DNA of 64,000 nt from Stutzerimonas stutzeri (GCF_002890895.1 NZ_POUL01000001.1:248001-312000); one strand, 5' to 3'; shown: positions 9,657-19,055, counted from the stretch's first letter. Notes: generated from the sequence alone by a model not told the origin. Made by a program: numbers and translations.

Positions 9657-12600
9657 CTAGCGATAAAGTTCGCGGCGGAATATCAGCGGCTTCGAGCCTT
9701 GGTAGATTCCGAATGTCCCCACACCTACTGCCGAACGGCGTACCGCCCCCTCCCAGCCATACTTCAGCCAGTCGGCTAGCGCGGGAAAATCGAGCCGTGC
9801 TGAACCGTGGTTGCCTGCGCCTGGTGGACTCAACGTCAGTTGGCCGCCGCCAGCTCTGAAGCTAGCGACTGTCGCTGCGGTATCGCCAGGGCTGAGCGCA
9901 TCGCTGTAGCTGATGAAGTTAACGCTGCCCAGCTCTACAGGCGTGGTGCAAGCATCTTCGGTCTCCGGGGCGAAGCGAGCGCCGGATAGGTCACGCCAGG
10001 TCTCGACAAGCAACGGAAGCGGGAGTGACTGCAGTTCCGAACCGTGGGCATTTTCGATACGCAGACGACCCAGGCGGACCTCGCTGCCCGGCGCCTTGTC
10101 GAATCGCTTTTTATATCCCTGACAGCCGGCTTCGCCAGCGATGCAGACATCATCGTCATCGGTCAGGCTGGCTGCACTGAAGCTCATGTCGACCTCTGCC
10201 GGAAATGGCAAGTCCTCCACCAAAGCAGTTAAGGCGGGCGCATAGCGAAGCTGCTGACCGGTCCAGCGATAACCTCGTATGCCGTCACCGTCGTCAGCAC
10301 CCGAGACCGCCGGCTTTGCCGTGCCAACCACCTCCAGGCGCGCGTCGATACCTGCCCGCCCCGTCTGTGAAAGGTAGTCGGGAGCGGACGGCTCCGGTAA
10401 GCGCCAGAACGGCGAAAGATCGTAGTTACGAGTGATCGCTCCAGCGCGGCTGTAACCGGACACCGTCAAGGTCGGCTCGCCAGTAGCGGCGAACTCCATC
10501 GGCTGCCCCTGATAGCTGAACGTACCGCAGGAAGGCCGCAGGCTGGCCGCACCCGACGCTCCCAGGTAAGCAGGCGTGAAACGGCCGACACGATTGCTCT
10601 CACCTCCACTAACGGTTTCTCCGAAATAGCTGCCTTTCGGCGTGGCTGAGATCCGGATGATGCCAACCTCGGTATAAGCCTGCCCATGCACGGCCGCCTC
10701 GCCCCCGCGGGGATGATCGAAACGGGTCACCGCTAGCTCACCGCGATCCCCCTTTTCCGGCGCGAAGAGCTCACGGGTCAATTCGATACCGGCCATCTCG
10801 AAATTTGGCGTGTCGAGATTACCGTCGCATAACTGTTCGGCCGTCAGCGGCTCCTCATTTGCCTCCCAACCAACCGGGCGCACCAACAGACGGAACGGAT
10901 CACCCGCCCGGACCGGTACGCCGCCGGCCTGGAACACCGGACAGTCGAGATCGTCCGATTCGCAAGCTGCGCCGCCATCCGCCTGATCAGCCTCGGTTAG
11001 CAGACATAGGCCATAAGGCCGGCCGGAGAATTGGTCGGTCCCGGTCATTACCAGGCCCTTTTCCTCACCAGCGGCCGGCGCATAGCGAGCGAACAGGTCG
11101 ATCACGCCAGCATCGGCGTAGCTGACCTCCAACGAAGCACGCGCCTCGCTATCGAACGTCAGTTCGATATCTGTAGGGCTGGCGCCAACCGGTGTGCCGT
11201 TGACCACTACTAGCCGCGTCCCGGTATCGGGATGCACGTAAGACGAACTGAACTGCAGTGTGCGCTTGCCCCCATCGTCGAAGCCTGGAACGCAGGCCTG
11301 CGTGCGGTCGTCCTTCATGACCGCCTGCAACGCGATTCCGCTCTCTGGGCGTGCCGCGATCAGGTTGGGCACATCGAAGACGAATCCGCTATCAGCGAAG
11401 ACCACCTCGCAATTGGCAGTCGAGCAGGCGGTTTGGCTGAACGACTGAGTTTGCGGTGTGGACTCCAGCACACCGAGCTGCACGGTACCTGGTTTACTCG
11501 AGCGGAGATGGACGATAGTGCTGCCACCGGAAAATCTCACTGGATTACCTGCGGTCCAGCCGCCCACAGGTTGCAGTGTCGCGCTCACCGGTTCCTGATA
11601 GGTCGCCGAACAAGCCTCGTCCATGCATGCACGAATCGTCACGGCATGCGGGACACAGGTCAGCGCAGTGGGCGCGTAATTAAGCTCGAAATGATGGATG
11701 CGCGCTGTCAAAGGGCGGATGTCGGCCGCACACACCTCCAGCTCTTCGATCTCGTGAATATTGTTCTGCCCGCCTGTGGACCCGGTAAAAGACAGGTAGA
11801 GGTTCTCCGGTAGAGTCGCCTGCCCGCTCGCACTCAGAACATCAATTCCGTCCAGGTTGCGCAACACTTGAAAGCCGGAGCCACTGTCGCGCTCCACCGT
11901 GATGCTCGCCTGGCCGGCAGTACGGCCATCTATGGTGATTCGATAGAGATGGCCGGGCGCCGGCGGTGTACTACTGGGATTGTCTATCTCTGGCTCAAGC
12001 GCTGTCTCGGTTCCGGCAATGTAGCGATAACCACTGGTGCCGCTGCCTGAACCCCGCGCCGACACCGTGTCACGTCGTAGCCCTGGCCCGCCAATCCGGC
12101 CTTCGGTAGGGTTGGAAAAGTTGCCGTATTCATCAATGGCGACCCCTAACCAGCCACCTGCGAACCCGCTCTGGCCGTTGAGCTGTGCATAACCAAGCGA
12201 ACCACCGTAGCCGCCGGGTTGTGGTGTGACCGACGCATCGGAGAGGATCAGCGCAATGCCATCGGCGCCGTTGCCGTCGTAGGCGTAGTGGCGGAAGGAA
12301 ACCTGAATGAACTGCCCTTCGGCGGGAAAGAGGCGTTGCAGGGCTGCGGCGGTCGCCACATTGCCAGCATTGCTGGTCAGGCGCATGCGACCGTCCACCA
12401 GCTTCGGAACGAAGTGGGTCAATCCTCTGCTGGACACTGCCCAGTTCGAAGCGAATGTACTGGGCTCGAGAAAGTTGCTGAAGCATTGCAGATTGGTTTC
12501 GCAGGGGTGGCGTTCGTTCACCAGGGCCGTGATCTGCTCCTGCCCGAGCGCCCCCTTGTAAATTCGAAGTTCGTCCAGATCGCCGTCGAAGTGCCGTCCC

Positions 12601-14033
12601 GCGATCTGATCCCAGCCCAGCTGTAGTGGATCGGCGTTGGCCCTCGGTGTACCCAGGCTTGCCGTTCCAGCGAGGTTGCCGTTGATGTAGATGTGCTGTT
12701 CAGTAGCCATATAGCGAATCAGCACGTGGCTCCATTGGCCGAGTTCAACCTTTGACGTGCTATCAAACTCCTGCGTTGCACCTGAGGTGGTCTGCCACCA
12801 CCAGTTGATGGTGCCATCCGGCTTCAAGTGGAACTCGTAGTTTTCGTCCTTCGACAGAATCGACATCAATCCGCTGGATGGATAGCTGCGGGGCCTGATC
12901 CACAAGCCGACGGTGAAGTCCCCTTCCTGGGTCAGCAAATCGTTGTGAGCGGCCTGGAGGTAATGGCTAGAGGCACGGTCGAACCGCCCATAACGACAGG
13001 TGCCTTCGCCATCGACGGTAGGCCATTTCGGAGACTCTCCATTGGTAATGGCGCCATTCACCGCCTGACCGTGCAATCCATTGCCAGAGCCGTCACGCAC
13101 CTCACCAGCTGTTCCCGACCAACTGCGCTCATCCAGCGACCAGCTAAGCACCAATCGAGCGGCCGCTCCGCAATTGCCGGACGGCGCTTGATACGTCACC
13201 CGCGAGTTAGTCCCCAGAAAGACGTTCTCTGCGGTGATCGCCCCGAAAACATAACTTGCACTTCCCAAGTTCACACTGGCGTTGGCGCCTCGGCTGACAG
13301 CGCTATACAGATAGCCCGATATAGTCGCCCTGTCGTTCAACGAGATTTCTTCGTAGGCGTAAACGAATAACTTATCGGCATCGCCTGCAGTATCGACACT
13401 AGGAGAGTTGAAGCGTACTGATGAACCAACGTTGAGCGTGTCGCGTACGAATAGCCGCACCTGACCGCTCCCGATTACCTCTATACGAGCTAGATGGTTG
13501 GTCGTCAGTGCTCCGACCCAATAATCGCCCGCAGCCAACCGCAAAACGGATTCTGAGTCCATCGTTAGGGATTCGATGTGGTAGTCGATGCCGCCGCCGT
13601 TGACTGTCAACGTGGCCTTGTGACCCAGTCTGACCGAGGCGTATTCATGACTATCATCCGCTGTCAGCGTTTGTTGCTCCGAAGACCCTAATGTCAAAGT
13701 ACTGGCATATTCCCAAGTCGCAGGAAAGGGCCCTGGATCTTGCATAGGTGCGGCGGTCGGGGCAGAGCTGGCCCGGCAATCGGCATCACCACAGGTGGCA
13801 AGCTTCGAACCACCATTTTTGCGAACCGCATTGGCTTGCAAGACACGGCTCGATCCATTGAGCAACTGGGCATCGGTGCCAAAGTCGATGACACCTTTAT
13901 TGGCAGCATTGCCGGTGAAGTGACTCTGAATACCATTCTCGAAATTTGCCTTGCAGCTGCCAACCGCCGCATACAGAGGCTCAGCGCATACCGCAATCAG
14001 CAACAATAAAATCCTAGCTAGCCACCTTTCCAT
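9657..14033 (-). CDS. mshQ: MSHA biogenesis protein MshQ (giant secreted tip/adhesin-like protein)
   Basis: A 1458-residue exported protein at the distal end of the msh locus. A signal peptide (MERWLARILLLLIAVCAEPLYA) is followed by a beta-rich region with self-organised repeats of the adhesin type (to about 290), then a LamG/concanavalin-like domain (about 295-490; WSLDERSW...WSHVLIRYMATEQHIYINGNLAG). A second lectin-like domain (about 500-770) and a long DUF6701-type C-terminal region typical of MshQ complete it. The frame is open to 14108, but the ATG at 14033 directly follows the mshP stop and starts the signal peptide. Domain limits are approximate. Confidence 0.88.
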   Translation of the reverse strand: MERWLARILLLLIAVCAEPLYAAVGSCKANFENGIQSHFTGNAANKGVIDFGTDAQLLNGSSRVLQANAVRKNGGSKLATCGDADCRASSAPTAAPMQDPGPFPATWEYASTLTLGSSEQQTLTADDSHEYASVRLGHKATLTVNGGGIDYHIESLTMDSESVLRLAAGDYWVGALTTNHLARIEVIGSGQVRLFVRDTLNVGSSVRFNSPSVDTAGDADKLFVYAYEEISLNDRATISGYLYSAVSRGANASVNLGSASYVFGAITAENVFLGTNSRVTYQAPSGNCGAAARLVLSWSLDERSWSGTAGEVRDGSGNGLHGQAVNGAITNGESPKWPTVDGEGTCRYGRFDRASSHYLQAAHNDLLTQEGDFTVGLWIRPRSYPSSGLMSILSKDENYEFHLKPDGTINWWWQTTSGATQEFDSTSKVELGQWSHVLIRYMATEQHIYINGNLAGTASLGTPRANADPLQLGWDQIAGRHFDGDLDELRIYKGALGQEQITALVNERHPCETNLQCFSNFLEPSTFASNWAVSSRGLTHFVPKLVDGRMRLTSNAGNVATAAALQRLFPAEGQFIQVSFRHYAYDGNGADGIALILSDASVTPQPGGYGGSLGYAQLNGQSGFAGGWLGVAIDEYGNFSNPTEGRIGGPGLRRDTVSARGSGSGTSGYRYIAGTETALEPEIDNPSSTPPAPGHLYRITIDGRTAGQASITVERDSGSGFQVLRNLDGIDVLSASGQATLPENLYLSFTGSTGGQNNIHEIEELEVCAADIRPLTARIHHFELNYAPTALTCVPHAVTIRACMDEACSATYQEPVSATLQPVGGWTAGNPVRFSGGSTIVHLRSSKPGTVQLGVLESTPQTQSFSQTACSTANCEVVFADSGFVFDVPNLIAARPESGIALQAVMKDDRTQACVPGFDDGGKRTLQFSSSYVHPDTGTRLVVVNGTPVGASPTDIELTFDSEARASLEVSYADAGVIDLFARYAPAAGEEKGLVMTGTDQFSGRPYGLCLLTEADQADGGAACESDDLDCPVFQAGGVPVRAGDPFRLLVRPVGWEANEEPLTAEQLCDGNLDTPNFEMAGIELTRELFAPEKGDRGELAVTRFDHPRGGEAAVHGQAYTEVGIIRISATPKGSYFGETVSGGESNRVGRFTPAYLGASGAASLRPSCGTFSYQGQPMEFAATGEPTLTVSGYSRAGAITRNYDLSPFWRLPEPSAPDYLSQTGRAGIDARLEVVGTAKPAVSGADDGDGIRGYRWTGQQLRYAPALTALVEDLPFPAEVDMSFSAASLTDDDDVCIAGEAGCQGYKKRFDKAPGSEVRLGRLRIENAHGSELQSLPLPLLVETWRDLSGARFAPETEDACTTPVELGSVNFISYSDALSPGDTAATVASFRAGGGQLTLSPPGAGNHGSARLDFPALADWLKYGWEGAVRRSAVGVGTFGIYQGSKPLIFRRELYR

Positions 14034-14034
14034 T

Positions 14035-14541
14035 TCAGCGCTCCACCACCGCAGATAGTCTGCGGTACGCATAGTCGGGCCGCGATCCAGCCGCTCCATT
14101 TTGCGCAATGGACTCGAACCGGTAGAGCGTCACCGGCTGGCCATCGACATCTGTGTATCCGTCAGGGCTACAGCTCACCACGACGCTGAACTCGGCCAGG
14201 TTGCTACCGGCAAAGGCAAGCGAACCAGACGCACAGCTGTCAGCGTTGACTGCGCGACTTAGGCCCCACTCGATTCCCGCTCTCGCCGCCTGGTAGGCGC
14301 GGGCCTGCTGGATTGAAAGACTATTGATCCCATGCTGAACCAGAGACATCCGTGCCATGGCCATGACAACGAGCATGACGATCACGATAAGAAACAAGGC
14401 GGCCACCAAGCCGAATCCTGCCTGCTCACGTCTAGCTGGTCGCGCTGTCTGACGAGCGCTGGAGCGACGGTACCGAGCAGCCGTACGGATCGTCCCGGCA
14501 GGGCAGACATTGAACGCTGCAAGGTTCTTCTCAGGGGGCAT
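14035..14541 (-). CDS. mshP: MSHA minor pilin-like protein MshP
   Basis: A 168-residue protein with a basic leader, a prepilin-type cleavage site (REQAG before FGLVAALFLIVIVMLVVMAMARM) and one long N-terminal hydrophobic helix. It has Ala rather than Glu at mature position 5, as in GspK/PilX-type tip pilins. The open frame extends to 14865 in front of the real start; the ATG at 14541 overlaps the mshO stop by 11 bases and fits the operon. MshP probably belongs to the minor-pilin tip complex with MshB, C, D and O. Confidence 0.85.
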   Translation of the reverse strand: MPPEKNLAAFNVCPAGTIRTAARYRRSSARQTARPARREQAGFGLVAALFLIVIVMLVVMAMARMSLVQHGINSLSIQQARAYQAARAGIEWGLSRAVNADSCASGSLAFAGSNLAEFSVVVSCSPDGYTDVDGQPVTLYRFESIAQNGAAGSRPDYAYRRLSAVVER

Positions 14542-15496
14542 TGTCGACGTGCACCTGCTGCAAAAGGCGGAGGGCTTCCCCATCTTGATTGAGCTCAAGG
14601 ACCATGCTGAGCAAACCTGCCCGCACCGTGGTTCCTGGCTGATAGAGAAATGTACAGCCGCGAACGCTGTTGGCGAGCACACGCGGATTGGAACCAGCCG
14701 GCGGACTTGAGGGCACGACAGCGAGCAGATCGCCATAGCTGTAACGCACCAGATGATCGCCCTCGCAGCGATAGCCGACCACCGACTCGGCGAAATAGAC
14801 GCGCCGCTGCGGTGATTCGAAGGCAAAGTCAAACTCACCAGCCGCACCTGGCAGATCGAGCGCAATTTGCGTTACGCCGCTGGCGCCACCAGTGGCGCTG
14901 AAGGTCGTACCAGTCGGTGTGATCACGCCGGGGTTGGCAGATGCCCAGACATTGGCCCCGGCAACAGGGTTGGAGCCACTCAGGCTGCCAATGTTATAGA
15001 CCACCATCCATTGCGCACCCGATGGATCGAAACCAGGAGCCAGCAACTCAACGACGTTGCAGGCACCACCAGTGACGGTGCTGTCGCAACTGCCGGCCCC
15101 ACTGTCGGCGAATTTCAGGGTCTCGCTGCTCGTACGGTTCGGCCGATAGCGTGCCGCGCCAGAAAAGTCCGGATTGGTCTTGCTCGTCTGGATCAAGAGC
15201 ATCTCCACAGTATTGCCATCGACCGATACCCGCACTGAGTTCGGCACGGCCAACCGGACATCCCGGGCCATTCTGTTCAAGGCGGTCGCTGCCAGATCGA
15301 CCAGCTCCGCACGCCGACTCTGGTCAACGAACCCCTGCATCGGACGCATAAGGACAGCGCTGATCATGACCGCTACCAGCCCGGCCAGTGCGATAACCAT
15401 AACCAGCTCGACCAGCGTGAAACCACCGACGCTTGAGCCATGCCGAGGCCACGGAGCCTGCGGCCCGATTGCGCCGTCGACGGAAAGACGCACCAT
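14531..15496 (-). CDS. mshO: MSHA minor pilin MshO
   Basis: A 321-residue protein with a class III-type leader ending SSVGG, then FTLVELVMVIALAGLVAVMISAVLM with the conserved Glu at mature position 5. The length matches GspJ/PilW-like large minor pilins and MshO. The start (ATG at 15496) overlaps the mshD stop as TGATG. The leader of about 24 residues is longer than usual for type IV prepilins, so initiation further downstream cannot be excluded. It is predicted to be part of the pilus tip/priming complex. Confidence 0.88.
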   Translation of the reverse strand: MVRLSVDGAIGPQAPWPRHGSSVGGFTLVELVMVIALAGLVAVMISAVLMRPMQGFVDQSRRAELVDLAATALNRMARDVRLAVPNSVRVSVDGNTVEMLLIQTSKTNPDFSGAARYRPNRTSSETLKFADSGAGSCDSTVTGGACNVVELLAPGFDPSGAQWMVVYNIGSLSGSNPVAGANVWASANPGVITPTGTTFSATGGASGVTQIALDLPGAAGEFDFAFESPQRRVYFAESVVGYRCEGDHLVRYSYGDLLAVVPSSPPAGSNPRVLANSVRGCTFLYQPGTTVRAGLLSMVLELNQDGEALRLLQQVHVDNAP

Positions 15497-15954
15497 CAGT
15501 ACCTCGTCCGATAGCCGCCGAGCACCAGCGCCTGGCCGGCCGGGTCGGTTACGGTCACTTCGATATAGAACACATCACTTGCTGGCAGCCCTCCCCAAGC
15601 CCGCGGCGCTACGTCTACCGCAACGGTGTAGGAGCCGAGACCTGCGATGGCTTCCCCCCGCGCATTGCGCGCACCAGCATCGGAAAGCCCGGCGTAGTCG
15701 CAAACGTTGTCGAAGTTGCCCCGTTGTGACGGTGGCGGTGGACAAGCTGTACCGGTGGCCGGATCTAGAAATGCCTGCAGCAAAATTTCCTCAAGGTAGG
15801 CTTCGGCAAGGCTCAGGCTCTGCTGACGCAGCAACGGATCGGCAGAGCGTGCCGTTATCGAGGCCATGGCAGTGAACAGCGCCGCGGCCGCGATACCAAT
15901 GATCACGATGGTGATCACCAGTTCGACCAGCGTCATGCCGCACTGGCGTTTCAT
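15496..15954 (-). CDS. mshD: MSHA minor pilin MshD
   Basis: A 152-residue prepilin with a short leader MKRQCG followed by MTLVELVITIVIIGIAAAALF, with Glu at mature position 5. The downstream part has a pair of cysteines (TACPPPPS and DNVCDY) likely to form a disulphide. It is similar in size and position to MshD. ATG overlaps the mshC stop as ATGA (15951-15954), and its own stop overlaps the mshO start, so the minor pilin genes are translationally coupled. Confidence 0.88.
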   Translation of the reverse strand: MKRQCGMTLVELVITIVIIGIAAAALFTAMASITARSADPLLRQQSLSLAEAYLEEILLQAFLDPATGTACPPPPSQRGNFDNVCDYAGLSDAGARNARGEAIAGLGSYTVAVDVAPRAWGGLPASDVFYIEVTVTDPAGQALVLGGYRTRY

Positions 15955-16394
15955 TGCACCAGCCCGGTTTCGGCGGTCACGCTGAAGGTGAACGCACCGA
16001 TGGTGGCACTCGCGGCGCTGGAGGGACGCCCCAGCGAGTCGAACACCACGGGAAAATTGGTCGCCGACACCGACACGCCCGTGGGCACCTCGGTATTGGC
16101 GAAGGGAGTCTGGCCGTCCGGCCCCTGCACCTCGGCGCTAAAAGCGCCCGAGGTACAGTTCGCGGCGCGGCGCAGATGGTAGCCACCAGTCCCCAAGCTG
16201 ACCTCGGTCAGACAGCCGCCGGCCAAGGCCAGCTTCTGTGCATAGCGCACAGCCGAGACCGTCTCTTCAAAGAAAAGGCGTTCGTCGAACACCTCTCGAT
16301 CAAAGAAGCGCGGCCCCACCACGGCGGCGAGGATGCCGATGATGACGAGCGTCATGATCAACTCGACGAGGGTGAATCCGCGGCAACGTGTCAT
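15951..16394 (-). CDS. mshC: MSHA minor pilin MshC
   Basis: A 147-residue prepilin: leader MTRCRG, then FTLVELIMTLVIIGILAAVVGPRFF with Glu at mature position 5. The RYAQKLALAGGCLTEV segment resembles GspH/FimT-type minor pilins. Two cysteines (GGCLTEV and AANCTSG) may form a disulphide. It lies 105 bp after mshA. The gap contains no clear terminator hairpin, so read-through from mshBA is likely. Confidence 0.87.
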   Translation of the reverse strand: MTRCRGFTLVELIMTLVIIGILAAVVGPRFFDREVFDERLFFEETVSAVRYAQKLALAGGCLTEVSLGTGGYHLRRAANCTSGAFSAEVQGPDGQTPFANTEVPTGVSVSATNFPVVFDSLGRPSSAASATIGAFTFSVTAETGLVQ

Positions 16395-16499
16395 GGCAGT
16401 CTCAGCAGATAAAAAAGGGCATCGGCCGCTATTTTTTAAGTATCCCTTCGACCGAGGCAGTAAACTATTGTGCCGGAGCGTTCTCTCTAATGGCGGCTA

Positions 16500-16949
16500 T
16501 TAACATCCTTCCGTTTTTATTTCGAAACTCGGGAACCCAGTGGTCGACAACTTATATTCCACGTAGCATGTGGCCTTAGTCTTTGCCGTCTCGTCAGTAA
16601 CTTTGCCAGCGTCAATTTTGAAGTTCCCACCGTCAACTTGAGCCGCCGCGATGATGCCAGTTGCATCAGCTGTAGCGTACCCAGCGTCGTTAACAGTGAT
16701 TTCTTCCCCTTCAAGCGTAACTACAGTAGTGCCATCTGTTGTACCAGCTTGTTTCTTACCCGCAAGATAGGCCGAATGGACAATTGCTGAAGCGGATTTC
16801 ATTGAACCGGCTACACCTTCGATCGCCGCGATACGCGCGTCTCTCCCGAAGTCCGCAAACCTAGGCAAAGCAAACGCCGCCAAAATCCCCAAAATCACAA
16901 TAACCATGATCAGCTCGATCATGGTGAAACCACTTTGCTGCTCTTTCAT
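16500..16949 (-). CDS. mshA: MSHA major pilin MshA
   Basis: A 149-residue type IV prepilin: leader MKEQQSG, then FTMIELIMVIVILGILAAFALPRFADFGRDARIAAIEGVAGSMKSASAIVHSAYL. The C-terminal disulphide loop is bounded by ATCYVEYKL and the final Cys. The ATG at 16949 is chosen over 16955 because GGAG lies 7 bases upstream of it and only 1 from the other. By hand count the gene is about 50% GC (16501-16920), clearly lower than flanking minor pilin genes, and its codon choice differs. The pilin surface may evolve quickly or the gene may have been exchanged. Confidence 0.9.
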   Translation of the reverse strand: MKEQQSGFTMIELIMVIVILGILAAFALPRFADFGRDARIAAIEGVAGSMKSASAIVHSAYLAGKKQAGTTDGTTVVTLEGEEITVNDAGYATADATGIIAAAQVDGGNFKIDAGKVTDETAKTKATCYVEYKLSTTGFPSFEIKTEGC

Positions 16950-16968
16950 GTGCATTCTCCGGAACGCG

Positions 16969-17448
16969 TTAGTCGAAGGTGTAGGCCACTTGGCCGTTCG
17001 TGCTGTCGTAGGTAATGGCGTCATCGCCACCGTCACGTTGGTAGGTGAAGGTGCAGATTGTGGTGGTCTTGGTCGGGACGTAGTCCGGATCGCTTCCGGA
17101 TATGGTCGGGATTGAACCCTGCAGCACGTTGCTCCAGAGGTTGGAGCAATGCAGATCGGTACCCTCTATATTCACCGGCCATCCGGCTGTATTTACGTCG
17201 ACGGTGTTGTTACCAAATCCAGTGACATTGATGTTGGGGCTTGTGCCGCTCTTTGCGCGATTGACCTCCCACTGTGCGCGAACGAGCGCCACGGCTGAAC
17301 CCAGCGCGCCAGCCGTGCCAGCTACCGCAGCTTTGTGAGCTTCCTTCGTTGCATTCATAAACCGCGGCAGCGCAACCGCCGCCAGGATGCCGAGGATGGC
17401 GATCACTACCACCAGCTCGATCAGGGTGAATCCGTTCTGCTTTTTCAT
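16969..17448 (-). CDS. mshB: MSHA pilin MshB
   Basis: A 159-residue prepilin: leader MKKQNG, then FTLIELVVVIAILGILAAVALPRFMNATKEAHKAAVAGTAGALGSAVALVRAQWE. A central Cys (LHCSNLW) and a C-terminal Cys (TTICTFTYQ) probably form the D-region disulphide. The position directly before mshA and the length suggest MshB rather than the main subunit, though the two cannot be fully separated by eye. The frame is open to 17481; the ATG at 17448 starts the leader. The 273-bp region upstream probably holds its own promoter. Confidence 0.87.
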   Translation of the reverse strand: MKKQNGFTLIELVVVIAILGILAAVALPRFMNATKEAHKAAVAGTAGALGSAVALVRAQWEVNRAKSGTSPNINVTGFGNNTVDVNTAGWPVNIEGTDLHCSNLWSNVLQGSIPTISGSDPDYVPTKTTTICTFTYQRDGGDDAITYDSTNGQVAYTFD

Positions 17449-17516
17449 TGGCTTGCTCGCTCCTCGGTTGCGTCTATCCACGTGGCCGTACTTCGGCCGG
17501 GACGGGTTTAAGTTTC

Positions 17517-17548
17517 AGGTTCATGAATCCGTCCCGCTTCATGAACCT
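17517..17548. repeat. 11-bp perfect inverted repeat upstream of mshB
   Basis: AGGTTCATGAA (17517-17527) and TTCATGAACCT (17538-17548) form a perfect dyad with a 10-base spacer, 69 bp before the mshB start. It lies in the presumed promoter region of the pilin genes and has no T-tract, so it is more likely an operator or an mRNA leader hairpin than a terminator. A second small palindrome, GTGCCAAGGAATTGGCAC, lies at 17627-17644. Confidence 0.55.
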
Positions 17549-17721
17549 GGTATAGCCTGATCGGCCGCCGGCGGTGCTGGTGCGTCAATGCACCTCAGCA
17601 GCGGCCGCCTCGCTGACCGACAAGCTGTGCCAAGGAATTGGCACTACCTAACTGAAAGCACAGCGTTGCAAACAGCCGGCCAAACGGAACGGCAGTCGTC
17701 GCGACTGACTGGTATCGCTAA

Positions 17722-18960
17722 TCACGCTCCACCCTTTGCAGCCGAGGCGAGATCCCACATCGGCAGAAACACGCCCAGCGCTAACACCAGCACCATCACG
17801 CCCATGCACACGATGAGAATCGGCTCAATCGCGTCCGCCAACTGCTTGAGGTCATAGTCGACTTCCTGCTCGTAGAAGTCGGCGACTTCGATAAAGAGGT
17901 CGTCCAGTGCGCCGGTTTCTTCACCCACGGCCATCATCTGCAGGACCAACGGGGTGAACAGGCCGGAGTTATGGGCAGAGCGAGTCAGCGCTTCGCCGCG
18001 CTCAACGCTTTCGCGGATGCCGAGAATCGCCTGGCCGATATGCTGGTTGCCGACACTGGCGCTGTTGATCGAGAGCGTCTGCAGCAACGGCACGCCGGCG
18101 CGGTACATCATTGCGAAGGTACGGGTGAAGCGCGCCAGGGCGATGCGTTCGAAGATGCCGCCGACGATGGGCAACCGTAACTTGATCCGGTCCCACTTGA
18201 GTTGACCTGGGTCGGTCTCGATCCATTTGAAGAAGGCGTAAAGTCCGCCAACGATGCCCAGCAGTAACAGCCACCAGTAGTCGCGCATGAAGTTGGAGGT
18301 ACCGATCAGCACGCGGGTGGCCCAGGGCAGCTGGGCGTGAAACTGGGCGAACACCTTGGCGAACGCGGGGATCACCAGGAGGTTGATCACCGCCAGCGCG
18401 ACGCCCATGGCGACCATGACGAAGATCGGGTAGCGGGTCGCTTGCTTGATGCGCTTGCGGGTTTCGCGCTCCAGCTCGAGGTAGGCCGCCAGTTGCTTGA
18501 AGGCCTGATCGAGCTGGCCGGTGTTCTCACCGACGCTGACCATGCTGACGAACAGGTTGTTGAACACCTTGGGGTGAGCGTTCAGGGCCACCGCCATCGA
18601 CTGGCCACTCTCCAGACTGGCGCGCACGTCCTGCAGGATGTGGCGGAAAAACAGGTTTCGGTTCGACTCTGCCAGACCGCCGATAGCGCGGATGATCGGC
18701 ACGCCCGCCTTGCTCAGGCTGTACATCTGACGACTGAAGATGATCAGCTCATCCAGATCGACGCGCTTGCGGCGCAGCTTTTCGCGCAGCATCGCCAACG
18801 CATCGCCGCTGCCCGTCTGGCTCTCGCTGGCCTCGATGGTCAGCGGGGTGATTTGCCGTGACAGCAGTTCGCCCGCCACGGAATCGGCGCTGGCGCCCTC
18901 GAGTGCGCCGCTGATCTTGGCGCCTTGGGCGTTGCGGCCGGTGTAGCGGAACGTAGGCAC
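17722..18960 (-). CDS. mshG: MSHA inner-membrane platform protein MshG
   Basis: A 412-residue GspF/PilC-family protein starting at GTG (MPTFRYTGRNAQGAKISG). It has two T2SSF domains (about residues 75-198 and 275-400), each with the family helices, and three membrane segments (about 170-195, 220-240 and 375-400). MshG should anchor the MshE ATPase and pass the pilin-extruding motion to the membrane. It is separated from mshE by a 313-bp REP-bearing gap and from mshB by 273 bp. No mshF, which lies between G and B in Vibrio, is seen. Confidence 0.92.
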   Translation of the reverse strand: MPTFRYTGRNAQGAKISGALEGASADSVAGELLSRQITPLTIEASESQTGSGDALAMLREKLRRKRVDLDELIIFSRQMYSLSKAGVPIIRAIGGLAESNRNLFFRHILQDVRASLESGQSMAVALNAHPKVFNNLFVSMVSVGENTGQLDQAFKQLAAYLELERETRKRIKQATRYPIFVMVAMGVALAVINLLVIPAFAKVFAQFHAQLPWATRVLIGTSNFMRDYWWLLLLGIVGGLYAFFKWIETDPGQLKWDRIKLRLPIVGGIFERIALARFTRTFAMMYRAGVPLLQTLSINSASVGNQHIGQAILGIRESVERGEALTRSAHNSGLFTPLVLQMMAVGEETGALDDLFIEVADFYEQEVDYDLKQLADAIEPILIVCMGVMVLVLALGVFLPMWDLASAAKGGA

Positions 18961-19032
18961 TAGATGGGTGCTCCAGCTGTTCGCAGGCCGGGTCGGCTCT
19001 GTGCACGACCAAAAAACGTCCCCTCACTCGAG

Positions 19033-19055
19033 CCCTCTCCCCGCAGGGGCGAGGG
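19033..19055. repeat. REP-like palindrome (CCCTCTCCCC type)
   Basis: CCCTCTCCCC followed by GCA and GGGGCGAGGG gives a 10-bp stem with one mismatch. It is related to the element at 8192-8213 and sits 5' of mshG in the mshE-mshG gap. Confidence 0.5.

Noticed and set aside
17627..17656. TTGGCAC palindrome as a sigma-54 promoter for mshB
   Set aside because: TTGGCAC is present on both strands, but neither has GC at the needed 10-base distance.
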